Part shown: piece after piece, positions 32,622 through 42,040 of the stretch | Position numbering within the stretch: position 1 is the stretch's first letter | Layout of the letters: every line of letters begins with the position of its first letter | NCBI GenBank assembly: GCA_038380435.1 | Contig: JAWZYU010000013.1 | Span: 64,374,446 to 64,438,445, forward strand | Direction of reading: 5' to 3' | Source of the DNA: Ryuthela nishihirai | Lineage: Eukaryota; Arthropoda; Arachnida; Araneae; Heptathelidae | DNA length: 64,000 nt | Notes under the pieces: model-generated | Told to the model about the DNA's origin: nothing | The model's database searches: none | What the model saw: the letters and a program-made list of their open reading frames with translations, nothing else | Program-made: the position numbers and the translations under genes

Positions 32622-33125
32622 TATGGAGCCTACCAAAGAGGAGGAAAGATTTTACAGTTTCATAAGGATGCAACTTGCGCAGCGAAACAAAATTCATGCC
32701 GATTTATCATACGTATATGAGGATCATGCCTATTCATATGGCGATGTTACGGATGTTGAGAAAATCCAGAGAAGGATGGCAGAGCTTTGAAGACCTCCCT
32801 CCTGCAGGAAGACCAAAGGATTCCGTGAACAAGAGAACCATCGCTGCTGTTCGTGAAATCATTACGGAAAACTCACACATCACCATTCAGGTAATAAGCT
32901 CATATAGCGGTATATCGATTGCCAGTGTGGAAACAATTATTCATCAACATTTCAAGCTCCAAAAGATCTGTTCCAAATGGGTACCCCAGAAACTGACAGA
33001 ACAGCGAAAAAGGAGTCGACTCCTGCAATGAGATGCTGGCAGTGTTTCAAACTAGTGGCCCCAAATGGTTAACAAGACATTGTCCCAGGTGATGAGACGT
33101 GGTTTTACAGTGATCCCTCATTCCT
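32622..33125 (+). pseudogene. Mariner-type transposase, N-terminal half with frame lesion
   Basis: Reading starts at ATG 32622 with an acidic/basic N-terminus and a DLSYVYEDHAYSYGDV region. It then changes frame to EGWQSFEDLPPAGRPKDSV, followed by the helix-turn-helix and linker part with ISIASVETIIHQHFKLQKIC and WVPQKLTEQRKRSRL. A further shift gives GDETWFYSDPS, where the first catalytic Asp box (GDETW) is recognisable. The copy stops at 33125, where old SINE-A sequence begins. No TIRs were found. Family: Tc1/mariner. Confidence 0.85.
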
Positions 33126-33490
33126 TTCCTCTACTCAGTCGGCAGCGCGCCAGGTTCGTAATCTATAGTTCACCTTGACCAGCGTTGAGATTTATCTCCA
33201 CAAAACTCCGAACCTTTCCCTCGGTCAGTAGGGGACACCGATGAGCTTGGAAAGACTCCTTCGTCGGATGGGACGTTAAGGAGTGGCTCCATGGGCGGGA
33301 AAACCATATCCTGGGCACGTTGAAGAATACGCTGGATGGACTTGGTGGGAGACTACCATCTGTCTCCTAATAGCTGTCCAGTGGTCTCTCCCCCTAACCT
33401 TCTCTGAACCCTTGGGGTCCTTGTGACCTGGCCATTTAGATCATTGTGTGCAAACAAATGTGTCTCTCAGAGGTTAAACAACCCAATCTA
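33126..33490 (+). mobile_element. Old SINE-A copy
   Basis: CTCAGTCGGCAGCGCGCCAG opens a diverged sense-strand SINE-A that runs through GGGGACACCGATGAGCTTGG, GGATGGGACGTTAAGGAG and GAACCCTTGGGGTCCTTGTG to AAACAACCCA. The B box is deleted (ATAGTTCACCTTGACCAGCG). It is inserted in, or replaces, the 3' half of the mariner copy. Confidence 0.8.
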
Positions 33491-33959
33491 AAGAACTCTG
33501 AATACTTGGAGGTCCTTCTGGCCTGGCCATTTTCGTCCATAATGGTAAAAAAAAAATGCAATAACAGGTACAACCCCTAATACCTTCTTTCCCCCAGTAT
33601 AAGGAAACACGTCCAAAATGCTCGCATTAAAACTTCCTAGATACGCCACTAGGGAATGCAGACTAGAAATGGACAATTACAGTTTGATTTGTCGATTCAT
33701 CGATTATTCGACACTACGATTCGATTATTTTATTCTGAACCTGCAATGCATTGGGAGTATCGATTATTTCCAGTGAATCGATTTCGATTTTTTTTAATCT
33801 GAATGTTTTCGACTCTCGGAGTCATTTCCGTTTCTAACGGGTGATTCTGATGACGGAAGGCGGAAGTTGTGAAATGCCCCCCTCCATTGCCTCTACCCTC
33901 CCCTATAAAATCACACGTTTTGATTATCAAATCGCTTTCTCCTTTTAAAGGAGTTGGCA
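33491..33959. other. Unassigned interval with ATCGATT-rich stretch
   Basis: 33690-33795 contains repeated TCGATT/ATCGAT words (for example GTCGATTCATCGATTATTCG). A matching inverted end was not found, so I do not call a transposon. Confidence 0.4.
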
Positions 33960-34250
33960 AAAAAAAAACCAACGAGCGGCCCTTTTTTGCGCACAGTGGT
34001 CTAAATGACCAGGTCACAAGAGCTCGGAAAATGTTGGAGAAGGGGACCCACTGGACTGTTTTTTAGGAAATAGACTGCAGCCTCTCATCAAAACGCATTC
34101 AGCGTGTCCTTTAATGTGCACCGGCCCTACTGCATGTAGAAGACGGCTAAACACTCTATTTGATGTACGGTGACTTTCTCTGCTTCTCGGTGTCCCCTTT
34201 CTCGCCGAGACCAGGGTGAGGAGGTTGCAACGAAAAAGGTTGGGACTCGA
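33960..34250 (-). mobile_element. Old SINE-A copy
   Basis: GCGGCCCTTTTTTGCGCACA, GACCAGGTCACAAGAGCTC, AGAAGGGGACCCACTGGACT and GCGTGTCCTTTAATGTGCAC keep the minus-strand order. The head part is hardly recognisable. Confidence 0.7.
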
Positions 34251-34344
34251 CCATTTCTAATCTGCATTCCCTAGTGACGTATCTGGAAAGCTTTAATGAG
34301 AGAGCTTTTTGGGCGTGTTTCATTATAATGGGGGAAAGAAGGTA

Positions 34345-34445
34345 TTATGGGTTGTTTAACTTCTGATTGGCACTTATTTGCCCATAGTGGCAAATAAGGC
34401 CAGCAAGTACTCTGAGTTGTGTTGAGGCAGGGAATGTGGCGCCAA
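34345..34445 (-). repeat. SINE-A 3'-end fragment
   Basis: ATGGGTTGTTTAACTTCTGA and GGCACTTATTTGCCCATAGT are followed by a loosely matching stretch. A CAGTGGCGTACC sequence just after (34480) resembles a single hAT end. Confidence 0.45.
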
Positions 34446-34713
34446 GAATGGCCTTTCGAATGCAGTTTAACAACGACCAGTGGCGTACCGGAAAATCTCG
34501 AGGGTCCCTGCAAGAAATGTCTTGGGGGCCCCTTTTGTTTCATTTAATGTGTACGTCATATACTAAATTTTTCCTTTTTTGAAAACGTACATTGTAAACA
34601 TCTCACATATATATTTCGGCTTTCGTAATTCACAATTCGATATTTCGGAGTGAATCAGGGCATGATCTGTGGGGGGGGGGGAAGCTGATGATAATGATCT
34701 GCGCCTCTATTTG

Positions 34714-35100
34714 GGTTGGGTTGTTTTACCTCTGAGCGGCACTTTTTTGCACACAATGGGCTAAATGGCCAGGTCACATGGACCCCGAAGGCTCAGAGAA
34801 GGTTGGGGGAGGGGACCCACTGGAACAGCTGTTGGGAGACAGATGGTAGCCTCCGGTCAAGGCCATCCAGTGTGTTCTTTAACGTGCACAGGGTATGGCT
34901 CTCCCACACACGAGGCCACGGCTTAACGTCCCATCCGACGGACGGCGGCCTTTCCATGTCCAGCGGTGTCCCCTACTGACCGTGGGCAAAGCGGGGAATT
35001 ATTGCGGAGATAAATCTCAACGCTGACCCAGCTGGGACTCGAACCTGGGAACTACAGATTACGAGCCTGGTGCGCTACCGACTGAGCCACCCCCGCCCCC
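34714..35100 (-). mobile_element. SINE-A, full length, 11 bp target duplication
   Basis: GCCTCTATTTG flanks it at 34703-34713 and 35101-35111. Head and both pol III boxes are intact. Confidence 0.93.
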
Positions 35101-35136
35101 GCCTCTATTTGAAAATGCCATCATGTGTAATGGAGT

Positions 35137-35340
35137 TCAAGATTTATTAACCTTGGGCATAATAGAGGCACTTTTAAGAGATTTCTTTAAAAATGTCTGA
35201 AGGCAGAAATGCTGCCCTGCAATGGAATTCCAGTCTCTTGGAACCTCTTTTATCATTTTTCTGGCTCCATCGCGTCTCTCGACTTCTAACTCATTTCTAG
35301 CTCCTGGTCTGGAAGGAAACATTTTTACCATCTTCTTCAT
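35137..35340 (-). pseudogene. Possible retroelement C-terminal fragment
   Basis: The minus-strand 67-codon reading contains KMIKEVPRDWNSIAGQHF followed by LQTFLKKSLKS. The 'VP-DWNSI' then 'F-K-L' pattern is reminiscent of the 'LWNSLP...F..L' end of many LINE open reading frames. The evidence is a short motif only, and a chance reading is quite possible. Confidence 0.25.
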
Positions 35341-35401
35341 AAAATATTGCTTTACTTGTTTTCAAACGGGCATAAACAAAATTTGCATTAAAACGCTTAT
35401 A

Positions 35402-35640
35402 CCATGGCCGAGTGGTTAGCACGCTTGGCTACTGATCTAAGGGACCTGGGTTCGAGCCCCGTGTAAGGCATGGTTGTGTGTGTTGTCTTTCTGCTGAGGT
35501 CCTGCCATCCTCACAGACCTACTACTTTGGCATATAAACTGACAGGCTCCTGTCAGACCTCTGTGGCATATAAACTGACAGGCTCCTGTCAGACCTCTGT
35601 GGCAAGCAGCTGCTTGAGGGGGTACTTATTTTATTTTTTT
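35402..35640 (+). mobile_element. SINE-B with internal 36 bp tandem duplication
   Basis: The sense-strand copy runs from CCATGGCCGAGTGGTTAGCA through GGTTCGAGCCCCG to CTGCTTGAGGGGGTACTTAT and a T/A tail. The segment with CATATAAACTGACAGGCTCC through AGACCTCTGTGG occurs twice in tandem (starting 35531 and 35567). Confidence 0.9.
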
Positions 35641-35689
35641 ATTATAGTTTCAACTAAATTATTTTGAATATGATTCATTTTCCCCTCTT

Positions 35690-37560
35690 GTAAAAAACTA
35701 GAAGGATAACAAATCGCTTCTGGCGAATATGGGATGCTCGTTTTCAGAGAAAATGAACTTTTTCATTTTCCGAAATTTTCACCCTTTAACAGTAGCAATT
35801 CGTACTAAGGGGTGATTCGAAAATGTAAATAGTAATATGTTATTAACCTTACAAAACGCTAAAAGCTTATCTATGTCCTTTATCCTTTAAAATGAAAACT
35901 TTGGATTTTCTCACCCCTAGGGTTAAGGGGCAATTCATCAAACGTATATAAAATGAAATTATTTATTTATTATTACTGCATTGAAATATTCTCCAAAATT
36001 TTAAAACAAAGTACTAAATTGATAAAAATAAGGAGCAACTGCTTGAATTTTAACCAATTTAATTAAATTAAACACATATGACTCCGTTATTCCATTTTTT
36101 ACCAACACATTCACCAGAATTTCCAGCACAAATATGTCATTTGCAATATTACTGCAACTTTTACATTTCCTACCTTTAGCGCCCTCTAACGATGGTAAAT
36201 TGAGGTCATTTGGAGGATTTGAAAACTGTGAATCATATTTCGTTCGTACCTATTCAAATCAAAGAGAAATTTTCATTAATCTCTCAAAATAAAATGTTGG
36301 GTTTTCCCCACCCATTCTGGGGGTGAAGGGACAAACTGCTGCTGCCAATGTAAACCTTTTCATCATCACACGTCACCACTAAAATATCAGATTTTTAGCC
36401 CAAATAGATCGTTTGCAATATTCGTTAAAAAATTTAAAATTTTCGAAATTTCCCACCGTCAGAGATGCAATAAAGCTTTTAGAAGATTCTAAAAAGTGAG
36501 AATTTTAATAATTTGTCAATACCTATCCAACTCAAAAATAATGTTCAATTTATCTCTAAAAATAAAAAATTATCGCATAAAACACAAATATATAGTGGTC
36601 CTCTATAGTTAGAGGCTGGCCATCTCGGTGATTGACTGCCATTGGTTGATTGAGTCACGTGGTTTATGGGCGCCATGTTTTATCGTACCTTGAGGCGAAA
36701 GGCTATGAGTTAGTGTGTGTACCTGGTTAAAACTTCTCAGTTGATATAATTTTATATATTTCTACCGCTTTTTTTTGCCTATAAAAGATTTCATATTTTA
36801 TCAATACCTCACTGAGCTGTATTTGGGTATAAAAATTACACTCATAGAAATGAATTAATGAACATATTTTCCAAGAAACTTCTTAAGAAGGCTGCAATTG
36901 GCTGCAAAAGTGAAACGAGCTAACTGAAAACCAACAAATAATTTCTTTAAGGTTCGTTTGAAAAACGAGCTAATTTGATTGCTAATGTTTTCACTTTATC
37001 GTCTGCTTATGCCAATATTTGTTCGTCTGTTTGTCCGTCTCTCTGTTAACTGTTGTCTGTCCTGTCTATATTCTTTTTAGGTTAGATAGGTGTCTAAGAA
37101 ATATTGCGATTCGCAATTTTGAATTCTTTCAATAGCTTTAATACGCCCTCTAACGATGAAAAATGATATTAAATGCTAAAATTTCAAACCTATTGTAAAC
37201 AAACTATTTACACTAGAAATCTGAAATTTTGGTAGTAGAGTATTATGGTCTGAAGGTTTACTATGGCAACAAAGCTTTACTCTCTTAGCCAAAAGGGGGT
37301 GCGAAAATGAAGCTTTCTTATTTTAAGCGATAAAAAAAATTTCTTTTTCTTACTAACAAAATATTAATATTTACATTTTTCGAATCCCCATCAGTTGGAC
37401 TTTTGACTGTTCGAGAGTGCTAAAGGCGGTAAATAAAAACTCGAAAGGCGACCTCTAGCGGCGGAAAAAAGCTAGAAATGCCAAATATTTAAACAAATAT
37501 TGCAAACGATCTATTTTTGACAGAAACAATTGAGATCCATTCATTATTTGTTTTTTGAAA
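35690..37560. repeat. Degenerate repeat cluster R2
   Basis: Several similar blocks recur with heavy divergence: CTGGCGAATATGGGATGCTC, TAGCGCCCTCTAACGATGG / ACGCCCTCTAACGATG, TCTCTCAAAATAAAATG with GGTTTTCCCCACCC, TTGCAATATT-GT-A-A, and CAGATTTTTAGCCC / AGAAATCTGAAATTTT. Spacing suggests former tandem units of a few hundred bp. The related stretch is 28430-29240. No coding potential is visible. Confidence 0.5.
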
Positions 37561-38028
37561 TCTTCTTCTTTGAATAACAATGGAACGAATCGTCACAATG
37601 TCTTCCCCTTGTGTTCAACTTTCGTAAATTTCTAAAATTCTTCGGTCGCCAGGAAACCTTGCCGAGATGGAGGCCTCGTTCCTTCGGCTGCCGGGTCGAG
37701 CCTGTCGCATAACCTGGCCATTACCAAAAGATAGGTAAGACTTTACATTTCATTTTCCAACATAAAAATCTCGTTTAGGTTAGAATTTGTTTAAACGAAT
37801 TGAAATTTCGTATTTTAGGAATTTGTAGAATATTTGCTCTTCCTTGTAATTACTGTAACGTAATGACTTACAACTAGAAATAACTTTGTGGTAATTCGTC
37901 AATAAGAGGAATCGGATACTGCTGTTGGAAAAATGAAACCTTTTAAGGGACGGATTGCTATTAGAGAAATGTTTATAGGGAATTTTCAATGGTAAATATT
38001 CTATTTGGAAACGTTAAGAATGCATTCA
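37561..38028. other. Unassigned interval
   Basis: No coding signal. 37650-37720 is relatively G+C-rich (CCTTGCCGAGATGGAGGCCT) but has no recognised motif. Confidence 0.4.
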
Positions 38029-38030
38029 TA

Positions 38031-38314
38031 AGCACTTTCCCGCCCACAGAATAGCGGTTTAACCGCCACAAACAGACCATTTCTATAGGTAAAAAAAAAG
38101 CTAAGTCCAGGGAAGGCATCAGAGAGGCAACAAATGCCTAAAAACATTCAAAAATTCGCCAAAAACGGAAAAATCGTTCAAAAGTGAGAAAAAGGCAAAA
38201 AAAAAAGGCATTTGTTGCCTCTCTGATGCCTTCCCTGGATTTAGCTTTTTTTTTACCTATAGAAATGGTTTGTTTGAGGCGGTTAAACCGCTATTCTGTG
38301 GGCGGGAAAGTGCT
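38031..38314. mobile_element. Foldback MITE with ~109 bp TIRs and TA target
   Basis: The left arm AGCACTTTCCCGCCCACAGA... (38031-38139) and the right arm (38206-38314) are nearly perfect inverted copies. They share AATAGCGGTTTAACCGCC, a long A/T run and GGGAAGGCATCAGAGAGGCA. The ~66 bp loop is AAAAACGG-rich with short repeats of AAAAA-TTC. TA lies outside both ends (38029-38030, 38315-38316), as for Tc1/mariner-type integration. There is no ORF. Confidence 0.85.
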
Positions 38315-38316
38315 TA

Positions 38317-39027
38317 ATACACTGATTCCTATGTCCTCTGATTAAAATTGAATGAGGCGAAACATGCATAGGGTAAAAGAAAGTTTTGTTTTAGATTCAA
38401 ATGGAGCTGCTTGCTTCATGCAAAGGAATTTTAATATTTCTTTATATCGGGCAAAGAGCATCATTTGAATGCATTAATTGATTTTCAAATTGTTTCTAAT
38501 CTTATATTTCAAGAAGAATAAATGCATGAAACATTTGTAGATTGCTAATTTGATTAAACGTTCTTAAATAATTGTGACAGTTATTTACCAAGCGAGGAGG
38601 AAATTTGACTGTATGCGGTTTTGATCCCAACATCCAATGTGGCCACATGAAACATAATACTTTGCCTGCAAACTGAAAGCGAACTGCAATCACATGGAAT
38701 GCCTGCTGTAGCTGACACGTGCATGCCATGTATTATTTGGTAGCCTCACAAACGTAACTACGGATTGGGCTTGATGCATTATCGCTGATACCATTTGTGA
38801 CCTCGCAAGCAAACGCGCGCGACGCTGAACATTTTCTGAACTTTAGAGCTATTAGTTTATTGTTCTATTCCACTGAGGGTTGCTTTTTGTCTCTGTGAAA
38901 TTTCAATTTTAATTTTTGTCTTTTATTTTAAACCTTTTTTTTTCGCTTTCTCCAGTTTGGAGTGCAGTAGAGAAATCACGTAAAGTTATGATTTGACTGA
39001 AAGGTAGTCATTAAGAGAAATGGCGAG
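38317..39027. other. Unassigned interval
   Basis: Nothing recognised on either strand. Confidence 0.4.
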
Positions 39028-39029
39028 TA

Positions 39030-39542
39030 CTGTCGCTCAAAAAAGTATCCGAACACTACGGTTGATTACAAAATTCGGAAAAAATATCTGGCAACGATTT
39101 TTTTAGAAATTAGTGATCTGTCAACCTTCGTGTCACGTGACACGAAGGTTGCCAGATCACTAATTTCTAAAAAAATCGTTGCCAGATATTTTTTCTGAAT
39201 TTTGTAATCAACCGTAGTGTTCGATACTTTTTTGAGCGACTGTAGGTGGTCACATTATTTTGATACTAGATCGTGTGGGCTCACTCACGGAAATATTGAG
39301 CGTGTGCAGTTACCGTTCACAGCAAACTGGAGCGTGTGCAGTAACTGCACACGCTCCAGTTTGCTGTGAACGGTAACTGGAGCGTGTACAGTTGCTGTAC
39401 ACGCTCCAGATATTTTTCCTGAATTCTGTAATCACGTGACACGAAGGTTGCCAGATCACTAATTTCTAAAAAAATCGTTGTTAGATATTTTTTCTGAATT
39501 TTGTAATCAACCGTATTGTTCGGATACTTTTTTGAGCGACAG
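39030..39542. mobile_element. Composite palindromic Tc1/mariner-type MITE
   Basis: 39030-39242 is an almost perfect palindrome centred on TCACGTGA at 39136/39137. Its ends (CTGTCGCTCAAAAAAGTATC / ...GAGCGACTG) are flanked by TA. The sequence then continues through a hairpin-rich segment (39270-39420) into another half copy ending TTTTTTGAGCGACAG|TA at 39542. The outermost ends match exactly (TACTGTCGCTC against GAGCGACAGTA), so the larger unit may be the inserted one. Such TIRs are typical of Tc1-like elements. Confidence 0.75.
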
Positions 39543-39812
39543 TACAGCGCCGCTTTCTTGAAAATATCAATGAATAAGTCTACCATACGTAGTACGAAAC
39601 GATCAAATATTTTCAGCACACAGACGTCTGCGTCTATAAGCGCAAAAGTATTGACGTAGAGATTAGTCAAGTCTATAATGAAACATGGTTATATTCTTAT
39701 TTCAGCTATTTAATTCTGGAACTTACTGTAGAGTGCTTGAATTTTACTTTGAATTTTCCCATTTCTGATTTGTGATGATCTCATACATATACTAAAAGTA
39801 TTTACTCTTAAG

Positions 39813-40056
39813 CATGCCCGGATCTAGTATAAAATAAAGGGGGGGGGGGAACAAACTCGAGTCGATATTTACGGGGACACCTTTCTAATATACTTTTTTC
39901 CTTCCTGTTCAGCGGTCTTCAACAAATTTCTTTGAAAAGCGGATAATATACGCATGTTTAATATTTGTTTCACCTCCTTTCCGGTTACTAGCATTCTCTG
40001 TGGAAGGGGGGAAGGGTTTAGAATCCTTGCTTCCCCCTTTCGTACATCCGGCCCTG
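39813..40056. mobile_element. Possible hAT-type MITE, diverged
   Basis: The left end CATGCCCGGATCTAGTATA pairs with the reverse complement of the right end, CAGGGCCGGATGTACGAAAG. The flanks CTCTTAAG (39805-39812) and CTCTCATG (40057-40064) agree at 6 of 8 positions. The interior has no gene. Confidence 0.5.
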
Positions 40057-40298
40057 CTCTCATGCTTTTATTGATAAAAACTTGACTCATATTCCATGTA
40101 TTTTGTTCGTGTGTCTCCGTTTAAATTTATTCATTAGGAATCGCATTTGAAGGTCGCTGTGTTTTCATTCTCCGCGATCGACGAGGGTTTCCTCTACATT
40201 GAAAAGAAATACGAAACTAAAGGTATCATTGTATTAACTGCTTTTAGTTTCGTATTCTCTTTCAACAATATCCTATTTTGGAATTAGTTGCTGTAGAC

Positions 40299-40755
40299 CA
40301 GTGTCTCGCAAACATTTTTACTCTGCGGCACACTGAATCTAATTATTTTTCCGCGGCACACTGAATCTATTTTTTTCCGCGGCACACCTAAAAAAGAATT
40401 TTTGATGGTTACGTAAAAAGAGGAAAATTTAAGTTTCGTTAAATGCATTTTATTTGAAATAAATATAATAATAAATATAATTAATCATAACTCGGTGTTT
40501 GTTTTAAATATTTGTCCATTCTATGGCTTGAAATAATCAAAAATTAATACCAAAATTTGGAAAAAGCTTGATAAATATTTACAAGATCCCAGTTGATAAA
40601 ATCTGAAAGATTTTTATTAAAGCACGTCGATAACACAAGTCAAGTCAAAATGAAATGTTTGGAATATCTAGTGTAAATTTGAAAATCTCTCGCGGCACAC
40701 TTGGAATCTCTCGCGACACACTACTGTGCCGCGGCACACAGTTTGCGAGACACTG
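40299..40755. mobile_element. hAT-type MITE with exact 8 bp target duplication
   Basis: The terminal inverted repeat CAGTGTCTCGCAAAC is perfect at both ends (40299-40313, 40741-40755). CTGTAGAC is duplicated exactly outside (40291-40298, 40756-40763). Subterminal GCGGCACAC words recur on both sides in opposite senses. At 457 bp without an ORF it is non-autonomous; superfamily hAT by TIR start and duplication length. Confidence 0.93.
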
Positions 40756-40763
40756 CTGTAGAC

Positions 40764-41605
40764 AATAAACTTCTCAGATTGGAAATCAGTGTACCAAAAG
40801 AATGTTTAAATCTGTTTCACGGCTAAAAATTGCCCCGAGGTCGCAAATGATAGTAGTGCGACTGGAAGCAGACATTCGGAATTTTGTCAGCTTGAAGCAC
40901 TGACCTCGGCATAAAGGGAATCAATTGACCCCGAATCCGTCATCTTTGCCATTAAAAGCATTGTAATTGACATTTCTGGCTTTACCATTTTCCCAGGGCA
41001 CAACTGAAATGGACTCTTATAGAATATTGCTCTTCTACAAACCATAAACATTTTTAAAAAATATTATAACAGCGCCTGTGACTTCGGATGAAATTCTTTC
41101 AGGGGAAAGGGGCAAAAAAAATGAAAACAAAAAAATAATGTTTCGAGATTGAGATACATATTTAGGTGAAAGCGTTCATTGAAGAGCGTGCTTACGAAAA
41201 CCGCCATCACGCATACCTCATAACATAATACAACTGATTGAAGACAAAAAATGGAAAGGAAAGATTATTGAAAACACGTTGAAAAAATGTTTTTTTCCTA
41301 TTAAGAAATCAATTGAATGAAATTCAAATCAATAAACTTCCGAAAACAAAAGAGAACGTGAAGAAAAAAAATCAGTGTTATATTTAAAAAAAAATACGAC
41401 ATTAATTTTTCAGTACACCTATGTCATCATCATAATTAATTTTTCAAATAATTTTTCCCGGTGGGGGGACAACTTCTTCTCTTGCTAGTCCCCTGTTCCC
41501 CCATAAGTCACAAGAATCCCCCAAAGGGTCAGAGAAGGGAATCCCCCGGGCAGGAGATAGATGATGACACCTTCAAAGACTTTCAGCTTTTTTTTTTTTT
41601 GAAAA
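40764..41605. other. Unassigned interval
   Basis: AT-rich with A runs; no gene, RNA or element recognised. Confidence 0.4.
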
Positions 41606-41607
41606 CG

Positions 41608-41955
41608 CATAGGAGTTGGGTTATTTTATCTCTGAGGGTCACTTTTCTGCACACAATGGACTAAATAGCTACGTAACAAGTACCCCAAGGAGTCAGAAAA
41701 AGTTAGGGAAGGGGACCCACTGCACAGTTGTTAAAGTCCATCCAAACTGTTCTTTAAGGTGCACATGGTATGAATCTCTGCAAACGGGACCTCGGCTTAA
41801 CGTCCCATACGACGGACGGTTGTCTCTTCAAGCCCATCGGTGTCCCTTTTCTCACCGAGGGTAGTGTGAGGGTTCAGCGGTGATAAATCTCATCGCTGAT
41901 ATAGTTGGGACTCGAACCTGGGAACTGCAGATCAGAAGCCTGGCGCGCTACCGAA
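41608..41955 (-). mobile_element. Old SINE-A copy
   Basis: GGGTTATTTTATCTCTGAGG, CACACAATGGACTAAATAGC, CTTAACGTCCCATACGACGG and GGGACTCGAACCTGGGAACT keep the whole family order, with deletions and many substitutions. Confidence 0.8.
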
Positions 41956-41985
41956 GTCGAATTACCAACGGCATAATTACCAACG

Positions 41986-42040
41986 GCGAGTGGTGCTTGT
42001 TACGTGGAACTTAACGTTCCACGTGACAAGAACCACTCGC
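41986..42040. repeat. 55 bp near-perfect palindrome
   Basis: GCGAGTGGTGCTTGTTACGT and ACGTGACAAGAACCACTCGC are inverted copies with one or two mismatches around GGAACTTAACGTTCC. It could fold into a long hairpin. It abuts the head of the old SINE-A. Confidence 0.8.

Noticed and set aside
33690..33795. ATCGATT-rich stretch as a transposon terminus
   Set aside because: Inverted partner and target duplication not found; could be simple sequence.
34480..34530. CAGTGGCGTACC as a hAT end
   Set aside because: Single end only; no matching CGCCACTG end identified nearby.
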